Source: an uncultured Alphaproteobacteria bacterium
GTDB taxonomy: Bacteria; Pseudomonadota; Alphaproteobacteria; JAPOUT01; G958296285
NCBI GenBank assembly: GCA_958296285.1
Contig: OY282459.1
Span: 1,668,999-1,732,998 of the forward strand
Direction: 5' to 3'
DNA: 64,000 nucleotides
The notes below the pieces were generated by a model. That model saw only the letters and a list, made by a program, of their open reading frames with translations, ran no database searches and was not told the origin of the DNA. Below, piece after piece: positions 9,115-17,962 of the stretch (position 1 is its first letter; each line of letters opens with the position of its first letter). A program made the translations under genes and the position numbers.

Positions 9115-9530
9115 GCGGCGGTGAATGTCAGCGCGCCGGCGGATTCCAGCGCGATCTCGTAAGAGACTTCGCCGTCATGCTCGCCTGCATATTCCAGCGA
9201 GGCGATCTGAAATTTTCCTTCCATCGTTCCGAAATGGGGAATGACGATCTGCCATTGCCGAATGATTCCGTCAAAGAAGATCTGTCGGACGGTGGCGTCC
9301 GCGGTTTCGTCTCGGAAGACTCCCGCGCCTGATACGGATGCGGATTTGACTCCGGCGCCGGCGAGGAGCTCGCGCCAAGCGTTTGAGGAATCGGCGTTGG
9401 TGATATCCACGCTGGCGGCGTTGAGGTTGAGGCTTCGGGCGCGCAATCCTCCGATGGTTTGGAATGCGGGGCTGGGATTGTCGTTGGCGGCGACTTTGAG
9501 GAGGAGGTCTTTGCCTTTTTGGGCGGTCAT
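9111..9530 (-). CDS. GTA g9, major tail tube protein
   Basis: A 139-residue TP901-1-type major tail protein, equivalent to RcGTA Rcc01691. Recognisable segments are AQKGKDLLLKV, QTIGGLRARSLNLNAASVDITN, WRELLAGAGVKSASVSGAGVF and the end YEIALESAGALTFTAA. It polymerises to form the tail tube. Confidence 0.92.
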   Translation of the reverse strand: MTAQKGKDLLLKVAANDNPSPAFQTIGGLRARSLNLNAASVDITNADSSNAWRELLAGAGVKSASVSGAGVFRDETADATVRQIFFDGIIRQWQIVIPHFGTMEGKFQIASLEYAGEHDGEVSYEIALESAGALTFTAA

Positions 9531-9545
9531 GCTGTTCTCCTAGTT

Positions 9546-9974
9546 TTAGGGTTTGGGTTCGGTGAGGATTCGGAAGGCTGCCACGCCGATCCAATGCTCT
9601 CCGTCTTGGCGTCTTTCCCAAGAGGCGCTTCGCATTTGGATGGAGACGAGATTGTGGTCTTGGATTGTCGGAGGGTTGTCGCGGATCGCCTTTTGGAGAG
9701 CGTCTAGGATTCGGCGTGTTTCGCCGCCGCCCTCTTGATGAGACCAGACGAGGAGCTGCATCTCCTGCTCCGCGCCTTCCTCGGGGGACGCGCCTGGGAG
9801 GGTGAAACTTCCGCGCCCGAAGGTGATATAGGGGAAGGCGGCGTTTTGGGGCGCGCCGTCATAGATTCCGTCATTGGCGAGGAGTTTTCGCAGAGCGGCG
9901 TCAGCGCGGAGCGCTGCATAGACGGCTTTTTGGGCAGCCCAGAGCGCGCCGTCTTTTTTTGTCATTGCGGCCAT
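9546..9974 (-). CDS. GTA g8, DUF3168 tail terminator
   Basis: A 142-residue DUF3168 protein (RcGTA Rcc01690, tail terminator). Conserved features are the helical start AAQKAVYAALRADAALRKLL, then GIYDGAPQNAAFPYITFG, LLVWSHQEGGGETRRILDAL and the final VAAFRILTEP. The start could instead be Met4 (9965). Confidence 0.9.
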   Translation of the reverse strand: MAAMTKKDGALWAAQKAVYAALRADAALRKLLANDGIYDGAPQNAAFPYITFGRGSFTLPGASPEEGAEQEMQLLVWSHQEGGGETRRILDALQKAIRDNPPTIQDHNLVSIQMRSASWERRQDGEHWIGVAAFRILTEPKP

Positions 9975-9980
9975 GATGGA

Positions 9981-10307
9981 TCATCCGTTCAAGGCGGGGT
10001 CTTCCTCGCAGAGACAGGTGAGGAGTCGGCGGGTTCCGTCTTTGTCAAGGATGGCGCGGATATTAAAGCGCCGCGTTCCGACAGCGAAGCGCATAGTCTC
10101 GGAGATGTCGCTTCGGTATCGGATCGTGATGCGGGCGCGCCGCGTGATGGCGATTTTGCCGTCTTCGCTGCTCTCGGTCGCCGAGAGGTCTCGCATATCG
10201 GCCCAGAGGTCGGTTTTTTTCGTCCAAGAGACGTTTCGCGCCCCGCCGGCGTCTGTGGAGAGGGTCGGCTCTTGGAGCGTGAGTCTGTGTCGGAATTTCC
10301 CGATCAC
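9981..10307 (-). CDS. GTA g7, head-closure (stopper) protein
   Basis: A 108-residue phage head-tail adaptor (TIGR01563-like): IGKFRHRLTLQEP, WTKKTDLWADMRDLSA, ITIRYRSDISETMRFAVG, FNIRAILD and a LLTCLCEE end. It matches the stopper Rcc01689 of RcGTA, which seals the filled head. It overlaps g6 by 4 bases. Confidence 0.9.
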   Translation of the reverse strand: MIGKFRHRLTLQEPTLSTDAGGARNVSWTKKTDLWADMRDLSATESSEDGKIAITRRARITIRYRSDISETMRFAVGTRRFNIRAILDKDGTRRLLTCLCEEDPALNG

Positions 10308-10846
10308 AGTCGCACGCTCTTATAGGAGGCGAGGAGCGCCTCCACCGAAGGCGGGGCTTCGGCGGAGACTCCTCGCGTCTCAAACCAATGGGCGACAAGC
10401 TGTCGGATCGCTTCGCGGATCGTGTCGGGCGTTTTGTCGGCGCTGTCGCCATAGCCCGCCGTGAAGCGGATGCGGAGCGCCTCGCCTGACGCCGGCGGCG
10501 CGCCGACAAGATTGATCCGCGCTTTGCCGGCGAGGATTCTGGCGGCGTATCGCTCGGCGGCGAAGAGGCTCTCGCTGTCGTCAGGCGCGACAAGTTTGAC
10601 GCTGTCAATGATGGAGACCGGCATAAGCGGAATCTCCAAGCGGGAGGGCGGACAAGATTCCACGTCCCATCGCCATTTCTGCGTGATGAAGACGCGGCCG
10701 ATTCGCGCCTCCACATGCAGCCGCGCGGCGGTGATGAGCGAGGCGATGAGATTGTCCTCCGCGATGCCATCCAGTCGGAGGTAGCCGCGCATATCGGCGA
10801 TGGCGATCGGCTCCATCGCCGGCGCGGTTTCCAAAGTCAGAGCCAT
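10304..10846 (-). CDS. GTA g6, head-tail connector (adaptor)
   Basis: A 180-residue protein of the phage gp6-like/PhiE125 gp8 connector family. Features include ADMRGYLRLDGIAEDNLIASLITAAR at the N-terminus, the TQKWRWDVESCPPSRLEIPL block, and IRFTAGYGDSADKTPDTIREAI near the end. It is the equivalent of adaptor Rcc01688, which links portal to stopper. Confidence 0.9.
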   Translation of the reverse strand: MALTLETAPAMEPIAIADMRGYLRLDGIAEDNLIASLITAARLHVEARIGRVFITQKWRWDVESCPPSRLEIPLMPVSIIDSVKLVAPDDSESLFAAERYAARILAGKARINLVGAPPASGEALRIRFTAGYGDSADKTPDTIREAIRQLVAHWFETRGVSAEAPPSVEALLASYKSVRL

Positions 10847-10868
10847 GATGCCTGTCCGCCTTCGCCTG

Positions 10869-12146
10869 TCAGGATGCGGCGATCTTCATCAGTTTGAGAG
10901 CCTCATAGTTCCTGACTCCGCCGCCGACTCGCTTCGTTGTGTAGAAGAGGACGTAAGGCTTCTTGGAGTAGGGATCGCGGAGGATTCGCATTCCCGTCCT
11001 ATCCACGATCAGATAGGCTTGTCGGAAGTCTCCGAAGGCGATGGGGTATTTGTTCGCGGCGATGGCGGGCATATGCTCGGCTTCCACGACAGGGAATCCC
11101 ATCAGGGTGGATGGCTGTCCGCTTTTGATTCCCGGCTGCCAGATGTAGTTTTTGTCGGCGTCCTTAAAGCCTCGTATTTTGGCGAGGGCTGATTGGCTCA
11201 TGACCCAATGGGCGTTGGGGCGATAGGGCGCTTTCAAGGCATAGACCAGTTTGAGGAGTTTGTCGGAGGGGTTGGTGGCGACAAAGTCGCTTCCGGCGCC
11301 TGAGGCGACATAGCCGATTTTGTTCCAAGCCAGAGACGGGGAGTCCGCCTCAATCGTGGATTGGAGGAATCCTTTGGGCTTGTCGGTGCCGTTCCCATTG
11401 ACGAAGGCTTCGCTCTCCTTGACGGCGAAGACGGTCTGCAGTTCCTGCGCCAGCCACTCTCCGATGTCCATTTCGGCGTCATCCAGGAGGGTTTGGGTGG
11501 CGGCGGGGAGGGCGTAGAGTTCGCCTGACGGGATGTCTATTTCCTCAATGGTGGGGGTTGTGGTGTCGGTGGCTCTGGCGGTTGTCTCCGCGCCCCAGCT
11601 GGCGGCGGCGCTTGTTCGGGCGAGCGTCGCCTTGTAGGTTCCGGAGCTGCTTCGGCGGACAGTGGCGATGGCGCGGATTGGCGAGACGGCGCGAAGGAGC
11701 GTGTTGATGCGGCTGTCTATCTCATCGGGGACGAGATAGCCTCCTGCGGCGTCTGTGGAAGCCGAGAGCGCCTTGCCTTCATAATGGGCGAGATGGGTCG
11801 TGTCGCCTTTTCGGACATATTTGTCAAAGGCTTGGACGTGCTCGCCTGTTTGAGGATGGCGAAGGGCGGCGGTTTCCAGTTCGGGTCTGTTCATGCCCGT
11901 GATGAGATCGCTGAGCGCCTTTTGCTGTCTGTCCAGCGCCTGATTGATTCGCCCGACTTTTTCTTCCGTGACGCTGTCTGCGGCGAGACGGCGATCTATC
12001 TGCGCGAGGCGATCGTCATTGGCGTCTTTGAATTCCTCAAAGGCGCGCATGAAGGCGTCCAGGGCGGATCGGATTTCGGCGCTGTCTTCATTAGCGCCGA
12101 AAGCTTTGCATTCGCGGTCGTCTTCGCGTGTGATGTCGTGTGTCAT
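10869..12146 (-). CDS. GTA g5, HK97-fold major capsid protein
   Basis: A 425-residue HK97-type capsid protein. The acidic, helical N-terminal region (about 1-115) resembles the delta domain removed by prohead protease. The fold region starts near STDAAGGYLVPDEI and includes RAIATVRRSSSGTYK, WGAETTARATDTTTP, AFVNGNGTDKPKGFL and WVMSQSALAKIR. The protease gene g4 is directly upstream and overlaps it by 4 bases, the usual pairing. The cleavage site is inferred, not proven. Confidence 0.95.
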   Translation of the reverse strand: MTHDITREDDRECKAFGANEDSAEIRSALDAFMRAFEEFKDANDDRLAQIDRRLAADSVTEEKVGRINQALDRQQKALSDLITGMNRPELETAALRHPQTGEHVQAFDKYVRKGDTTHLAHYEGKALSASTDAAGGYLVPDEIDSRINTLLRAVSPIRAIATVRRSSSGTYKATLARTSAAASWGAETTARATDTTTPTIEEIDIPSGELYALPAATQTLLDDAEMDIGEWLAQELQTVFAVKESEAFVNGNGTDKPKGFLQSTIEADSPSLAWNKIGYVASGAGSDFVATNPSDKLLKLVYALKAPYRPNAHWVMSQSALAKIRGFKDADKNYIWQPGIKSGQPSTLMGFPVVEAEHMPAIAANKYPIAFGDFRQAYLIVDRTGMRILRDPYSKKPYVLFYTTKRVGGGVRNYEALKLMKIAAS

Positions 12147-12649
12147 GAGAGTCTCCTGTTCAAAGGTTGGTGGTGATAAGCGGTCGCTCGCGCGATCGCG
12201 GGAAGAGATGCAGCCGCCGGACGCATCCGCGCCTGAGTCTGCATCGGAAAGGTGACGATGGATATTTCAATAAGATCCACTTCTCGGACGATTCTTCGTC
12301 CTGTGGCGCGCTCGCGCGAGGCTCGGACGACATGGAATCCGATGGAGAGTCCGTCCAGCGCGCCGGCTTCCACGAGAGCGTGGACGTCTTTGGCGCGGGC
12401 GATGTTTAGGAGCAGCCGTCCTTCCACGGCGAGTCCGCGACCGTCTTCCATCAGCGCCTTCCAGACTCCGATGGGCTCCGAGGGGTTGTGCTGATAGAGC
12501 ATTCGGATTCCTTTCGCGCCGCGCCTCTTGAGGCTTTTGGCGAAAGCGCCGGGCAGAATGATGTCGTTGCCCTTGTCGGGAAAATGGAAGAGGCTCGCAT
12601 AGCCGCGGAACGATCCTCGCGGGGCGGGGGTGATATTTTGGATTCTCAT
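12143..12649 (-). CDS. GTA g4, HK97 family prohead protease
   Basis: A 168-residue serine protease of the U35/HK97 family. The conserved start GYASLFHFPDKGNDIILPGAF is followed by IRMLYQHNPSEPIGVW, which carries the catalytic His. ALDGLSIGFHV carries the catalytic Ser, and EVDLIEISIVTFPM follows. It matures the g5 capsid. Confidence 0.95.
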   Translation of the reverse strand: MRIQNITPAPRGSFRGYASLFHFPDKGNDIILPGAFAKSLKRRGAKGIRMLYQHNPSEPIGVWKALMEDGRGLAVEGRLLLNIARAKDVHALVEAGALDGLSIGFHVVRASRERATGRRIVREVDLIEISIVTFPMQTQARMRPAAASLPAIARATAYHHQPLNRRLS

Positions 12650-12960
12650 TGCTCTTGGAGGGCTTGGAAGGATTGTTGTCTTGGCTGTTGGCGGAGATTT
12701 CCGATTTTGTTGTCCAGTTTGCGCTCAATGCGGATGAGGGCGGCGCTCATATAGGCGCTTTGGGTTTCCAGACGGGCGATGCGCTCGCCGACAGCGTGGA
12801 AGAGGGCGGCGCGCTCTTCCATATGGGCGATTCTCTGCGTGGCGCGTCCTGCCCAGACGAGTCCGGACGCGCCCTGTATCAACAGGGCGGCGATAAGTCC
12901 GATGGAGACTCGCCTGTCCGTATGCCATGTCGGATAGCGGGGGGAGTTTGGGGGAGTCAT
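12646..12960 (-). CDS. GTA g3.5-like head formation protein
   Basis: A 104-residue protein with one hydrophobic segment (about 18-37, VSIGLIAALLIQGASGLVWA) and a coiled-coil C-terminal half containing RIARLETQ and ALIRIERKLDNKI. Its place between portal and protease, with 4-base overlaps on both sides, matches RcGTA g3.5 (Rcc01685), named a GTA head formation protein. The assignment rests on position and architecture. Confidence 0.75.
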   Translation of the reverse strand: MTPPNSPRYPTWHTDRRVSIGLIAALLIQGASGLVWAGRATQRIAHMEERAALFHAVGERIARLETQSAYMSAALIRIERKLDNKIGNLRQQPRQQSFQALQEQ

Positions 12961-14216
12961 GGGGCGGTTTTATCCTTGAGGGCGTCGGGGAGCGCGTCGC
13001 CGTCTTGGAGGGGGGAGAAGCCGACGGCGACGCGCTTTTCATTGACGGTCAGGAAGTCGGCGTCTGATACGCGCTTCCAGAGCGCCTCGCGCTCGGCGGC
13101 GAGCGCGACAATTTTGTCCGTGTTGGGCGAGAGGCGAAGATTGTCGCCGAAGCGGGGACTAAGCCAATGGGTCAGGGCGCTCGCCATTTTGGAGGCGAGG
13201 GGGAGGATCGCGTGCCTCCAGAAGCTGCGATTGGCTTCGGCGAAGTTGGCGTAGGTGTTGTCGCCGGGGATTCCGAGGAGCATAGGCGGGACTCCGAAGG
13301 CGAGGGCGATTTCTCGCGCGGCGGCATGTTTGGTGTCTATGAATTCCATGTCTTTCGGGCTGTGTCCCATGGAGGACCATTCCAGCCCGCCTTCCAAGAG
13401 GAGCGGTCTGCCGGCGTTGATGGCGCCGGCGTAAGATTCTTCCAGTTCGCTTTTGAGGCGCTGAAACTGCTCATCGGTCATATTGGGCGCGCCGTCCGCG
13501 CCCTTATAGACGAGCGCGCCCGATGGTCTTGCCGAGTTGTCCAAAAGCGCCTTCGCCCACTGTCCTGCGGCGTTGTGGATATCCACGCTGTAGGCGGCGG
13601 CTTCCAACGGCGACATGCCGTAATGATCGTCCAGCGGATGGAAGAGTCGCATATGGAGGATCGGACGCGAGCCTGACGCGCCCTGCTCCGGAAAGCGCCG
13701 CGCGCGTCCGCCGACAGCATATTCATAAGCGGCGGGCCAGCCTCGGCGATCGGGGAGGATTCGCATTCTGTCGGCGCGGAGGATGTGGATTTCGGGGGCT
13801 TCGTCCATCGTCTCCACGGCTTCCAGATAGGCGTTTCCGAAAAGATGCATTTGGCTGTAGCAGGCGTCTAGGAGTTCGGTTCCGCTCTGTCGGGGGTTGG
13901 GGCGGCTGAGCAGTTTGAGAAGGGGATGCTGATGGAGTTCGCGCTCGCCTTCATGGAGGGCGAATTGGACGGAGGCGGCGGTTTCGGCGATGAGTCGGAT
14001 CGCGCGATAGACGACAGCGTTTCGCATAAAGCCTTCGCGGGCGAGGGCTTTATGGGATCGGGGCGTCCAAGAGGCGTTTTGTCCTGCATAGAGCGCTGCC
14101 AGATAAGAGGGGGGCTGATAGCGTCCATATCGTCTCGCGTTCCGCGTCATGGCTTTTCGGATAATGCGTTGGAGGAAGCCGCTCGGGGCTGTTTTGTGAT
14201 TTTTTCTGTCTGTCAT
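12957..14216 (-). CDS. GTA g3, HK97 family portal protein
   Basis: A 419-residue portal. Typical motifs are NAVVYRAIRLIAETAASV, HPLLKLLSRPNPRQSGTELL, MHLFGNAYLEAV, ILHMRLFHPLDDHYGMSPLEA, GALVYKGADG and the FGVPPMLLGIPGDNTYAN block diagnostic of HK97-type portals. It forms the dodecameric DNA entry ring. Confidence 0.95.
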   Translation of the reverse strand: MTDRKNHKTAPSGFLQRIIRKAMTRNARRYGRYQPPSYLAALYAGQNASWTPRSHKALAREGFMRNAVVYRAIRLIAETAASVQFALHEGERELHQHPLLKLLSRPNPRQSGTELLDACYSQMHLFGNAYLEAVETMDEAPEIHILRADRMRILPDRRGWPAAYEYAVGGRARRFPEQGASGSRPILHMRLFHPLDDHYGMSPLEAAAYSVDIHNAAGQWAKALLDNSARPSGALVYKGADGAPNMTDEQFQRLKSELEESYAGAINAGRPLLLEGGLEWSSMGHSPKDMEFIDTKHAAAREIALAFGVPPMLLGIPGDNTYANFAEANRSFWRHAILPLASKMASALTHWLSPRFGDNLRLSPNTDKIVALAAEREALWKRVSDADFLTVNEKRVAVGFSPLQDGDALPDALKDKTAP

Positions 14217-14237
14217 TTTTCTCGCCTTGTCAGCTTG

Positions 14238-15548
14238 TCAGAGCGCTCTCATTTTGGCGATGCCGGATCGCCCTCCCAGCATGAGCGCGCTGACGGCCCA
14301 GACGAGGGCGTCCAGACGGTCGGGGCTTTTCTCTTTCGGGTCTCCCGTGAAGGCGCAGAGTTGGTCTTCCAGTTTGGGGAAGGCTCCGACATGATGGACT
14401 TTTCCGCGCTCATAGAGGGCGGCGACAGGCTCGGCGCGAAGCCGTTTGCCTCTGTGGGCGCGGACGGGTCTAAAAGCGATGTTTGGGGCGACCTGTCGGA
14501 TGACGTTTTCCACCATGTCGCCGCCCTGATTGATTTCGGCGACAATGGTGTTGGCGCGATGCCGCCTGCAGGCTTTGACGGCGCGCTTCGCCCATTGTGT
14601 CGGCGAGAGGGATCTTGCGGAATAGTCGCCCAGAATATAGGCGTCTCCCGTTTCGTCCAATCCTGCGGCGAGGATTCCGCATTCATCGGCGTTTTCGCCG
14701 GCGCTAGTCGGGGGATCCACGGCGATGACGGCGCGGATGATGCTGGGCGCTTCGCTGACGCGATGGGTTTCAATGAGGTCTCTGCTCCAGAGGGCGTTGG
14801 GGTCGTCATCAATGATTTCGGCGTTGAGTTCTTGCCGTCCGAGTCTCGTGCCTTCATAGCGCTTGATGATTTGGCTGAAGAAGGATTGGGCGAGGTTCGC
14901 GCGATTTTCATAGCTGCTGGCGCGGGTCGTGATGCAGTTGGGATCGTCCATGAGTCTTTTGAGGAGGGGCATGGGTCTGGGGGTTGTCGTGATCATCTGT
15001 CGCGGATTGTTTCCGAGTCTTAGAGCGAATTGGAGCATGTTCCAGCACTTGTCGGCGTATCGCCATTTGCAGAGTTCGTCGCACCATGCGGCGTGAAATT
15101 GGGGTCCTCGGAGGGCGTCCGGCTCTTCCGCGGAGAAGAGTTGGGCGATCGCGCCGCTTTTCCATTGGAGCGTTCTGCGGGAGATATGAAAGATCGGTCG
15201 GCTTGTCTTGGGCGCGATGGCGAGGAGTCCGGATTCTCCCTCCACCATGACGTCTCTTGCGCTGAGATAGGTCTCGCCGATGAGGGCGATTCGGATGGGG
15301 TCATTTTCGGCTTGTTTTCGGATCCATTCGGCGCCTGCGCGGGTTTTGCCTGCGCCTCTTCCGCCGAGCATGAGCCAGCTTGTCCAATTGCCAATGGGAG
15401 GGATTTGGTCGTCCCTTGCCCAGAAGGGCCAATGATGGAGGATCCAGAGGGTTTCGTCATGGGAGAGACTTTGGAGGAATTGCCGTCTGTTTTTGGCTTT
15501 CAAGGAGGTCAGCGATTCGGCTCTGAAGGCGCGTTCGGATATTTTCAT
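14238..15548 (-). CDS. GTA g2, terminase large subunit
   Basis: A 436-residue packaging ATPase/nuclease. The Walker A-type motif GGRGAGKT is at 62-69 and an acidic CDEL segment is near 175. The C-terminal nuclease core includes AVDPPTSAGENADECGI and DRLDALVWAVSAL with conserved acidic residues. In GTAs it fills heads with random host DNA. The start overlaps the preceding g1 frame by 92 bases; no later Met would keep the ATPase domain intact. Confidence 0.95.
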   Translation of the reverse strand: MKISERAFRAESLTSLKAKNRRQFLQSLSHDETLWILHHWPFWARDDQIPPIGNWTSWLMLGGRGAGKTRAGAEWIRKQAENDPIRIALIGETYLSARDVMVEGESGLLAIAPKTSRPIFHISRRTLQWKSGAIAQLFSAEEPDALRGPQFHAAWCDELCKWRYADKCWNMLQFALRLGNNPRQMITTTPRPMPLLKRLMDDPNCITTRASSYENRANLAQSFFSQIIKRYEGTRLGRQELNAEIIDDDPNALWSRDLIETHRVSEAPSIIRAVIAVDPPTSAGENADECGILAAGLDETGDAYILGDYSARSLSPTQWAKRAVKACRRHRANTIVAEINQGGDMVENVIRQVAPNIAFRPVRAHRGKRLRAEPVAALYERGKVHHVGAFPKLEDQLCAFTGDPKEKSPDRLDALVWAVSALMLGGRSGIAKMRAL

Positions 15549-15795
15549 CGCCTTGGGTTCTGTCTTGGTTTGGTTTTTGGGCTGCGAGGAGTTGTTCCAA
15601 TGCGGCGAGTTTCTCCAGCGTTCTGGCGAGGGCGTGGATCATTCTGGCGTCGCGTTCTCTGTCTTGAGGTTCGGGTTTTTTCTGCTGAAAATCGTTTTCT
15701 ATGGCGGCGAGATAGTGTTCTAGGATCCAATAGACGCGATGGAGGACGGGCGAGGCTCGGAGAGTTTTCGCGCGCGGCGTATTTCTGCGTTTCAT
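15457..15795 (-). CDS. GTA g1, probable small terminase
   Basis: A 112-residue protein with a basic N-terminus (MKRRNTPRAKTLRAS) and long helices suited to coiled coil (YWILEHYLAAIE, ALARTLEKLAALEQLLA). It is the first gene of the GTA operon and precedes terminase large, as g1 (TerS) does in R. capsulatus. Sequence alone is weak; position is the main argument. No Shine-Dalgarno is visible: the leader just before the ATG is a C-tract. Confidence 0.72.
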   Translation of the reverse strand: MKRRNTPRAKTLRASPVLHRVYWILEHYLAAIENDFQQKKPEPQDRERDARMIHALARTLEKLAALEQLLAAQKPNQDRTQGDENIRTRLQSRIADLLESQKQTAIPPKSLP

Positions 15796-15802
15796 ATTTG
15801 GC

Positions 15803-15820
15803 GGGGGGCGGGGGCGGGGG
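15803..15820 (+). other. G-tract (possible G-quadruplex) in the GTA leader
   Basis: On the + strand three G-runs of 6, 5 and 5 are separated by single C bases, starting 8 bases upstream of the g1 ATG. The RNA of g1 would carry the complementary C-tract where a ribosome site is expected. A quadruplex on the template strand or poor ribosome binding could both limit expression; this is inference. Confidence 0.4.
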
Positions 15821-15918
15821 ACGCACTGATGCGGATAGGAGGCATTTGGTGTAGGAGCGTGGCGCTTACAAGAGGGGATATCCTTCTTTGACGGATTTTT
15901 TCAAAATTTCTGCGCCGA

Positions 15919-15947
15919 TTGCGAAGAGAAAGGAAGCGCGTTATATT
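15919..15947 (+). promoter_or_regulatory. candidate sigma70-type promoter for the sulfite reductase operon
   Basis: TTGCGA at 15919-15924 and TATATT at 15942-15947 are 17 bases apart, 33 bases before the DUF2849 ATG. A good ribosome site (AAGGAGAG) follows. Confidence 0.5.
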
Positions 15948-15980
15948 GGATAGGGGATTTAAGCGAAGGAGAGACGGTTT

Positions 15981-16304
15981 ATGGCGCAGCATACGCGCAA
16001 AGGCGCTTCCATTCAGGCGATCACGGCGAATCGTTTGCGGGACGGCGAAGTGGTCTATCAGACGGAGAAGGGCGGCTGGTCGGAGCGTTTTTCGGATTCG
16101 GAGATTCTGAAAAGCGCCGAGATTGCCGAGTCTCGCCTAGAGGAGGCTCTTCGCGCGGTGGATTCTCTTCTTGTGGTAGAACCTTATCTTTTTGAGGTTT
16201 TGGCGGATGATGACGGCGCGATGCGTCCCGTCAGCGTCCGCGAGCGGATCAGGATGCGCGGCCCGACAGTGCGGGCGGATTTGGGCAAGCAGGCGGAGCG
16301 TTAG
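15981..16304 (+). CDS. DUF2849 protein of the sulfite reductase operon
   Basis: A 107-residue DUF2849 protein. The family is found almost only just upstream of cysI in alphaproteobacteria. The start TRKGASIQAITANRLRDGEVVY and the segment FEVLADDDGAMRPVSVRERIR are typical. The function is unknown; it is presumed accessory to sulfite reduction. It is separated from cysI by 11 bases. Confidence 0.85.
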   Translation: MAQHTRKGASIQAITANRLRDGEVVYQTEKGGWSERFSDSEILKSAEIAESRLEEALRAVDSLLVVEPYLFEVLADDDGAMRPVSVRERIRMRGPTVRADLGKQAER

Positions 16305-16315
16305 GGAGAGGCGCG

Positions 16316-17962
16316 ATGTATCGCTATGACGAGTTTGACGCGAATTTGGTTCGGGAGCGCGTATCGCAGTTTCGGGGTCAGGTGTCGCGGCGTTTGTCGG
16401 GGGCATTGACGGAGGATCAGTTCAAGCCTTTGCGTTTGATGAATGGTCTTTATCTGCAGTTGCACGCCTATATGCTGCGGGTCGCGATTCCCTATGGGAC
16501 ATTATCCTCTCGGCAGATGCGGCAGTTGGCGATGATCGCGCGGCGCTGGGACAAAGGCTATGGGCATTTCACGACTCGGCAGAATTTGCAATATCACTGG
16601 CCGTCTTTGGAGAATGTGCCTGACATTTTGGACGCGCTTGCCGATGTTGAGATGCACTGCATTCAGACGAGCGGCAATTGCATTCGGAACGTGACGGCGG
16701 ATCACTATGCGGGGGCGGCGAGGGGTGAGGTTGAGGATCCTCGCATTTGGGCGGAGATTATTCGGCAATGGTCCACCTTTCACCCTGAATTCTCTTATCT
16801 TCCTCGCAAGTTCAAGATAGCGGTGACGGGCTGCGCGAAGGATCGGGCGGCGATTTTGGCGCATGACATTGGCGTCAGGATAGTTCGGGATGGGCGGGGC
16901 GAGGCGGGGTTTCAGATTTTCGCGGGCGGCGGACAAGGACGCACTCCGATGATTGGGAAAGAGATAAGCGCTTTCACGGCTCGCGGCGATCTTCTGCCTT
17001 ATTTGGAGGCGATCATGCGGGTTTATAATCGTCATGGTCGTCGGGACAATCTCTTTAAGGCTCGGATTAAGATTTTGGTTCATGCGCTTGGGATTGACGA
17101 GATGCGGCGTCAAGTGGAGGAAGCTTTTGCCGAGACTTCGCGCTCTGAAGGTCTCGCCATATCGGATGAGGAGGTTTCGCGCATTCGGTCATATTTCGCG
17201 CCGCCGCCTTATGAGTCTCTGAAGGATGAGGCGGCTGGGTCTTCTGGAGAGAAGGGTTTCGCGCGGTGGCTTCATGCGAATGTTTCGGGGCATAGGGTTT
17301 CGGGCTACGCGATCGCGAACATATCGCTGAAAGCGATTGGCGAGACTCCGGGGGACGCCAGCGCCGATCAGATGGACGCGGTGGCGGATTTGGCGGATCG
17401 TTATTCTTTTGGCGAGATCAGGGTGAGTCATGAGCAGAATTTGACTCTTGCCCATGTCCGAAAGCGCGATCTCCACGCTCTTTGGAAGGGGCTGTCCGAG
17501 CATGGTTTGGCGGAGGCGAATATCGGCTTCATCACCGATCAGATTGTCTGTCCGGGCTTGGACTATTGCAATTTGGCGAATGCGCGCTCCATCCCCGTGG
17601 CGAAGAAGATTGCCGATCGCTTCCGCGATTGGGAGAGGCAGCGCGATATTGGAGAGATGAGGATCAAGGTATCGGGCTGCATCAATGCGTGCGGTCATCA
17701 TCATGTTGGTCATATTGGGATATTGGGGGTGGATAAGAAGGGGACGGAGTTTTTTCAAATTACGCTCGGGGGCTCAGCGGATGAGAAGGCGGCGGTTGGG
17801 GAGATTGTCGGCCCCGCCTTCACGGAGGATGAGGCGGTTGAGGCGGTTGAGACGATTGTGGAGACTTATCAAGAATTGCGGCGGAAGGATGAGCGTTTTT
17901 TAGACACGTGGCGGCGTGTTGGGACGGCGCCTTTCAAAGATCGTCTTTATGCGTCTGATTAG
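16316..17962 (+). CDS. cysI: nitrite/sulfite reductase, siroheme and [4Fe-4S] (CysI type)
   Basis: A 548-residue assimilatory reductase that reduces sulfite to sulfide with six electrons. The duplicated ferredoxin-like and siroheme domains are visible (FTTRQNLQYHW early; SGYAIANISLKAIG in the second half). The four cluster/siroheme cysteines are present as C412-x5-C418 (CPGLDYC) and C455-x3-C459 (CINAC). Neighbours DUF2849 and DUF934 mark it as the sulfite enzyme and not a nitrite reductase. Confidence 0.93.
   Translation: MYRYDEFDANLVRERVSQFRGQVSRRLSGALTEDQFKPLRLMNGLYLQLHAYMLRVAIPYGTLSSRQMRQLAMIARRWDKGYGHFTTRQNLQYHWPSLENVPDILDALADVEMHCIQTSGNCIRNVTADHYAGAARGEVEDPRIWAEIIRQWSTFHPEFSYLPRKFKIAVTGCAKDRAAILAHDIGVRIVRDGRGEAGFQIFAGGGQGRTPMIGKEISAFTARGDLLPYLEAIMRVYNRHGRRDNLFKARIKILVHALGIDEMRRQVEEAFAETSRSEGLAISDEEVSRIRSYFAPPPYESLKDEAAGSSGEKGFARWLHANVSGHRVSGYAIANISLKAIGETPGDASADQMDAVADLADRYSFGEIRVSHEQNLTLAHVRKRDLHALWKGLSEHGLAEANIGFITDQIVCPGLDYCNLANARSIPVAKKIADRFRDWERQRDIGEMRIKVSGCINACGHHHVGHIGILGVDKKGTEFFQITLGGSADEKAAVGEIVGPAFTEDEAVEAVETIVETYQELRRKDERFLDTWRRVGTAPFKDRLYASD

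Noticed and set aside
1319..15795. Calling the phage-like cluster a prophage.
   Set aside because: No integrase, repressor, replication, holin or attachment sites were seen. Gene order, short tape measure and g3.5/g10.1 match a GTA.
16316..17962. Naming the siroheme enzyme a nitrite reductase.
   Set aside because: DUF2849 and DUF934 neighbours point to sulfite reduction; no nitrate genes are present.
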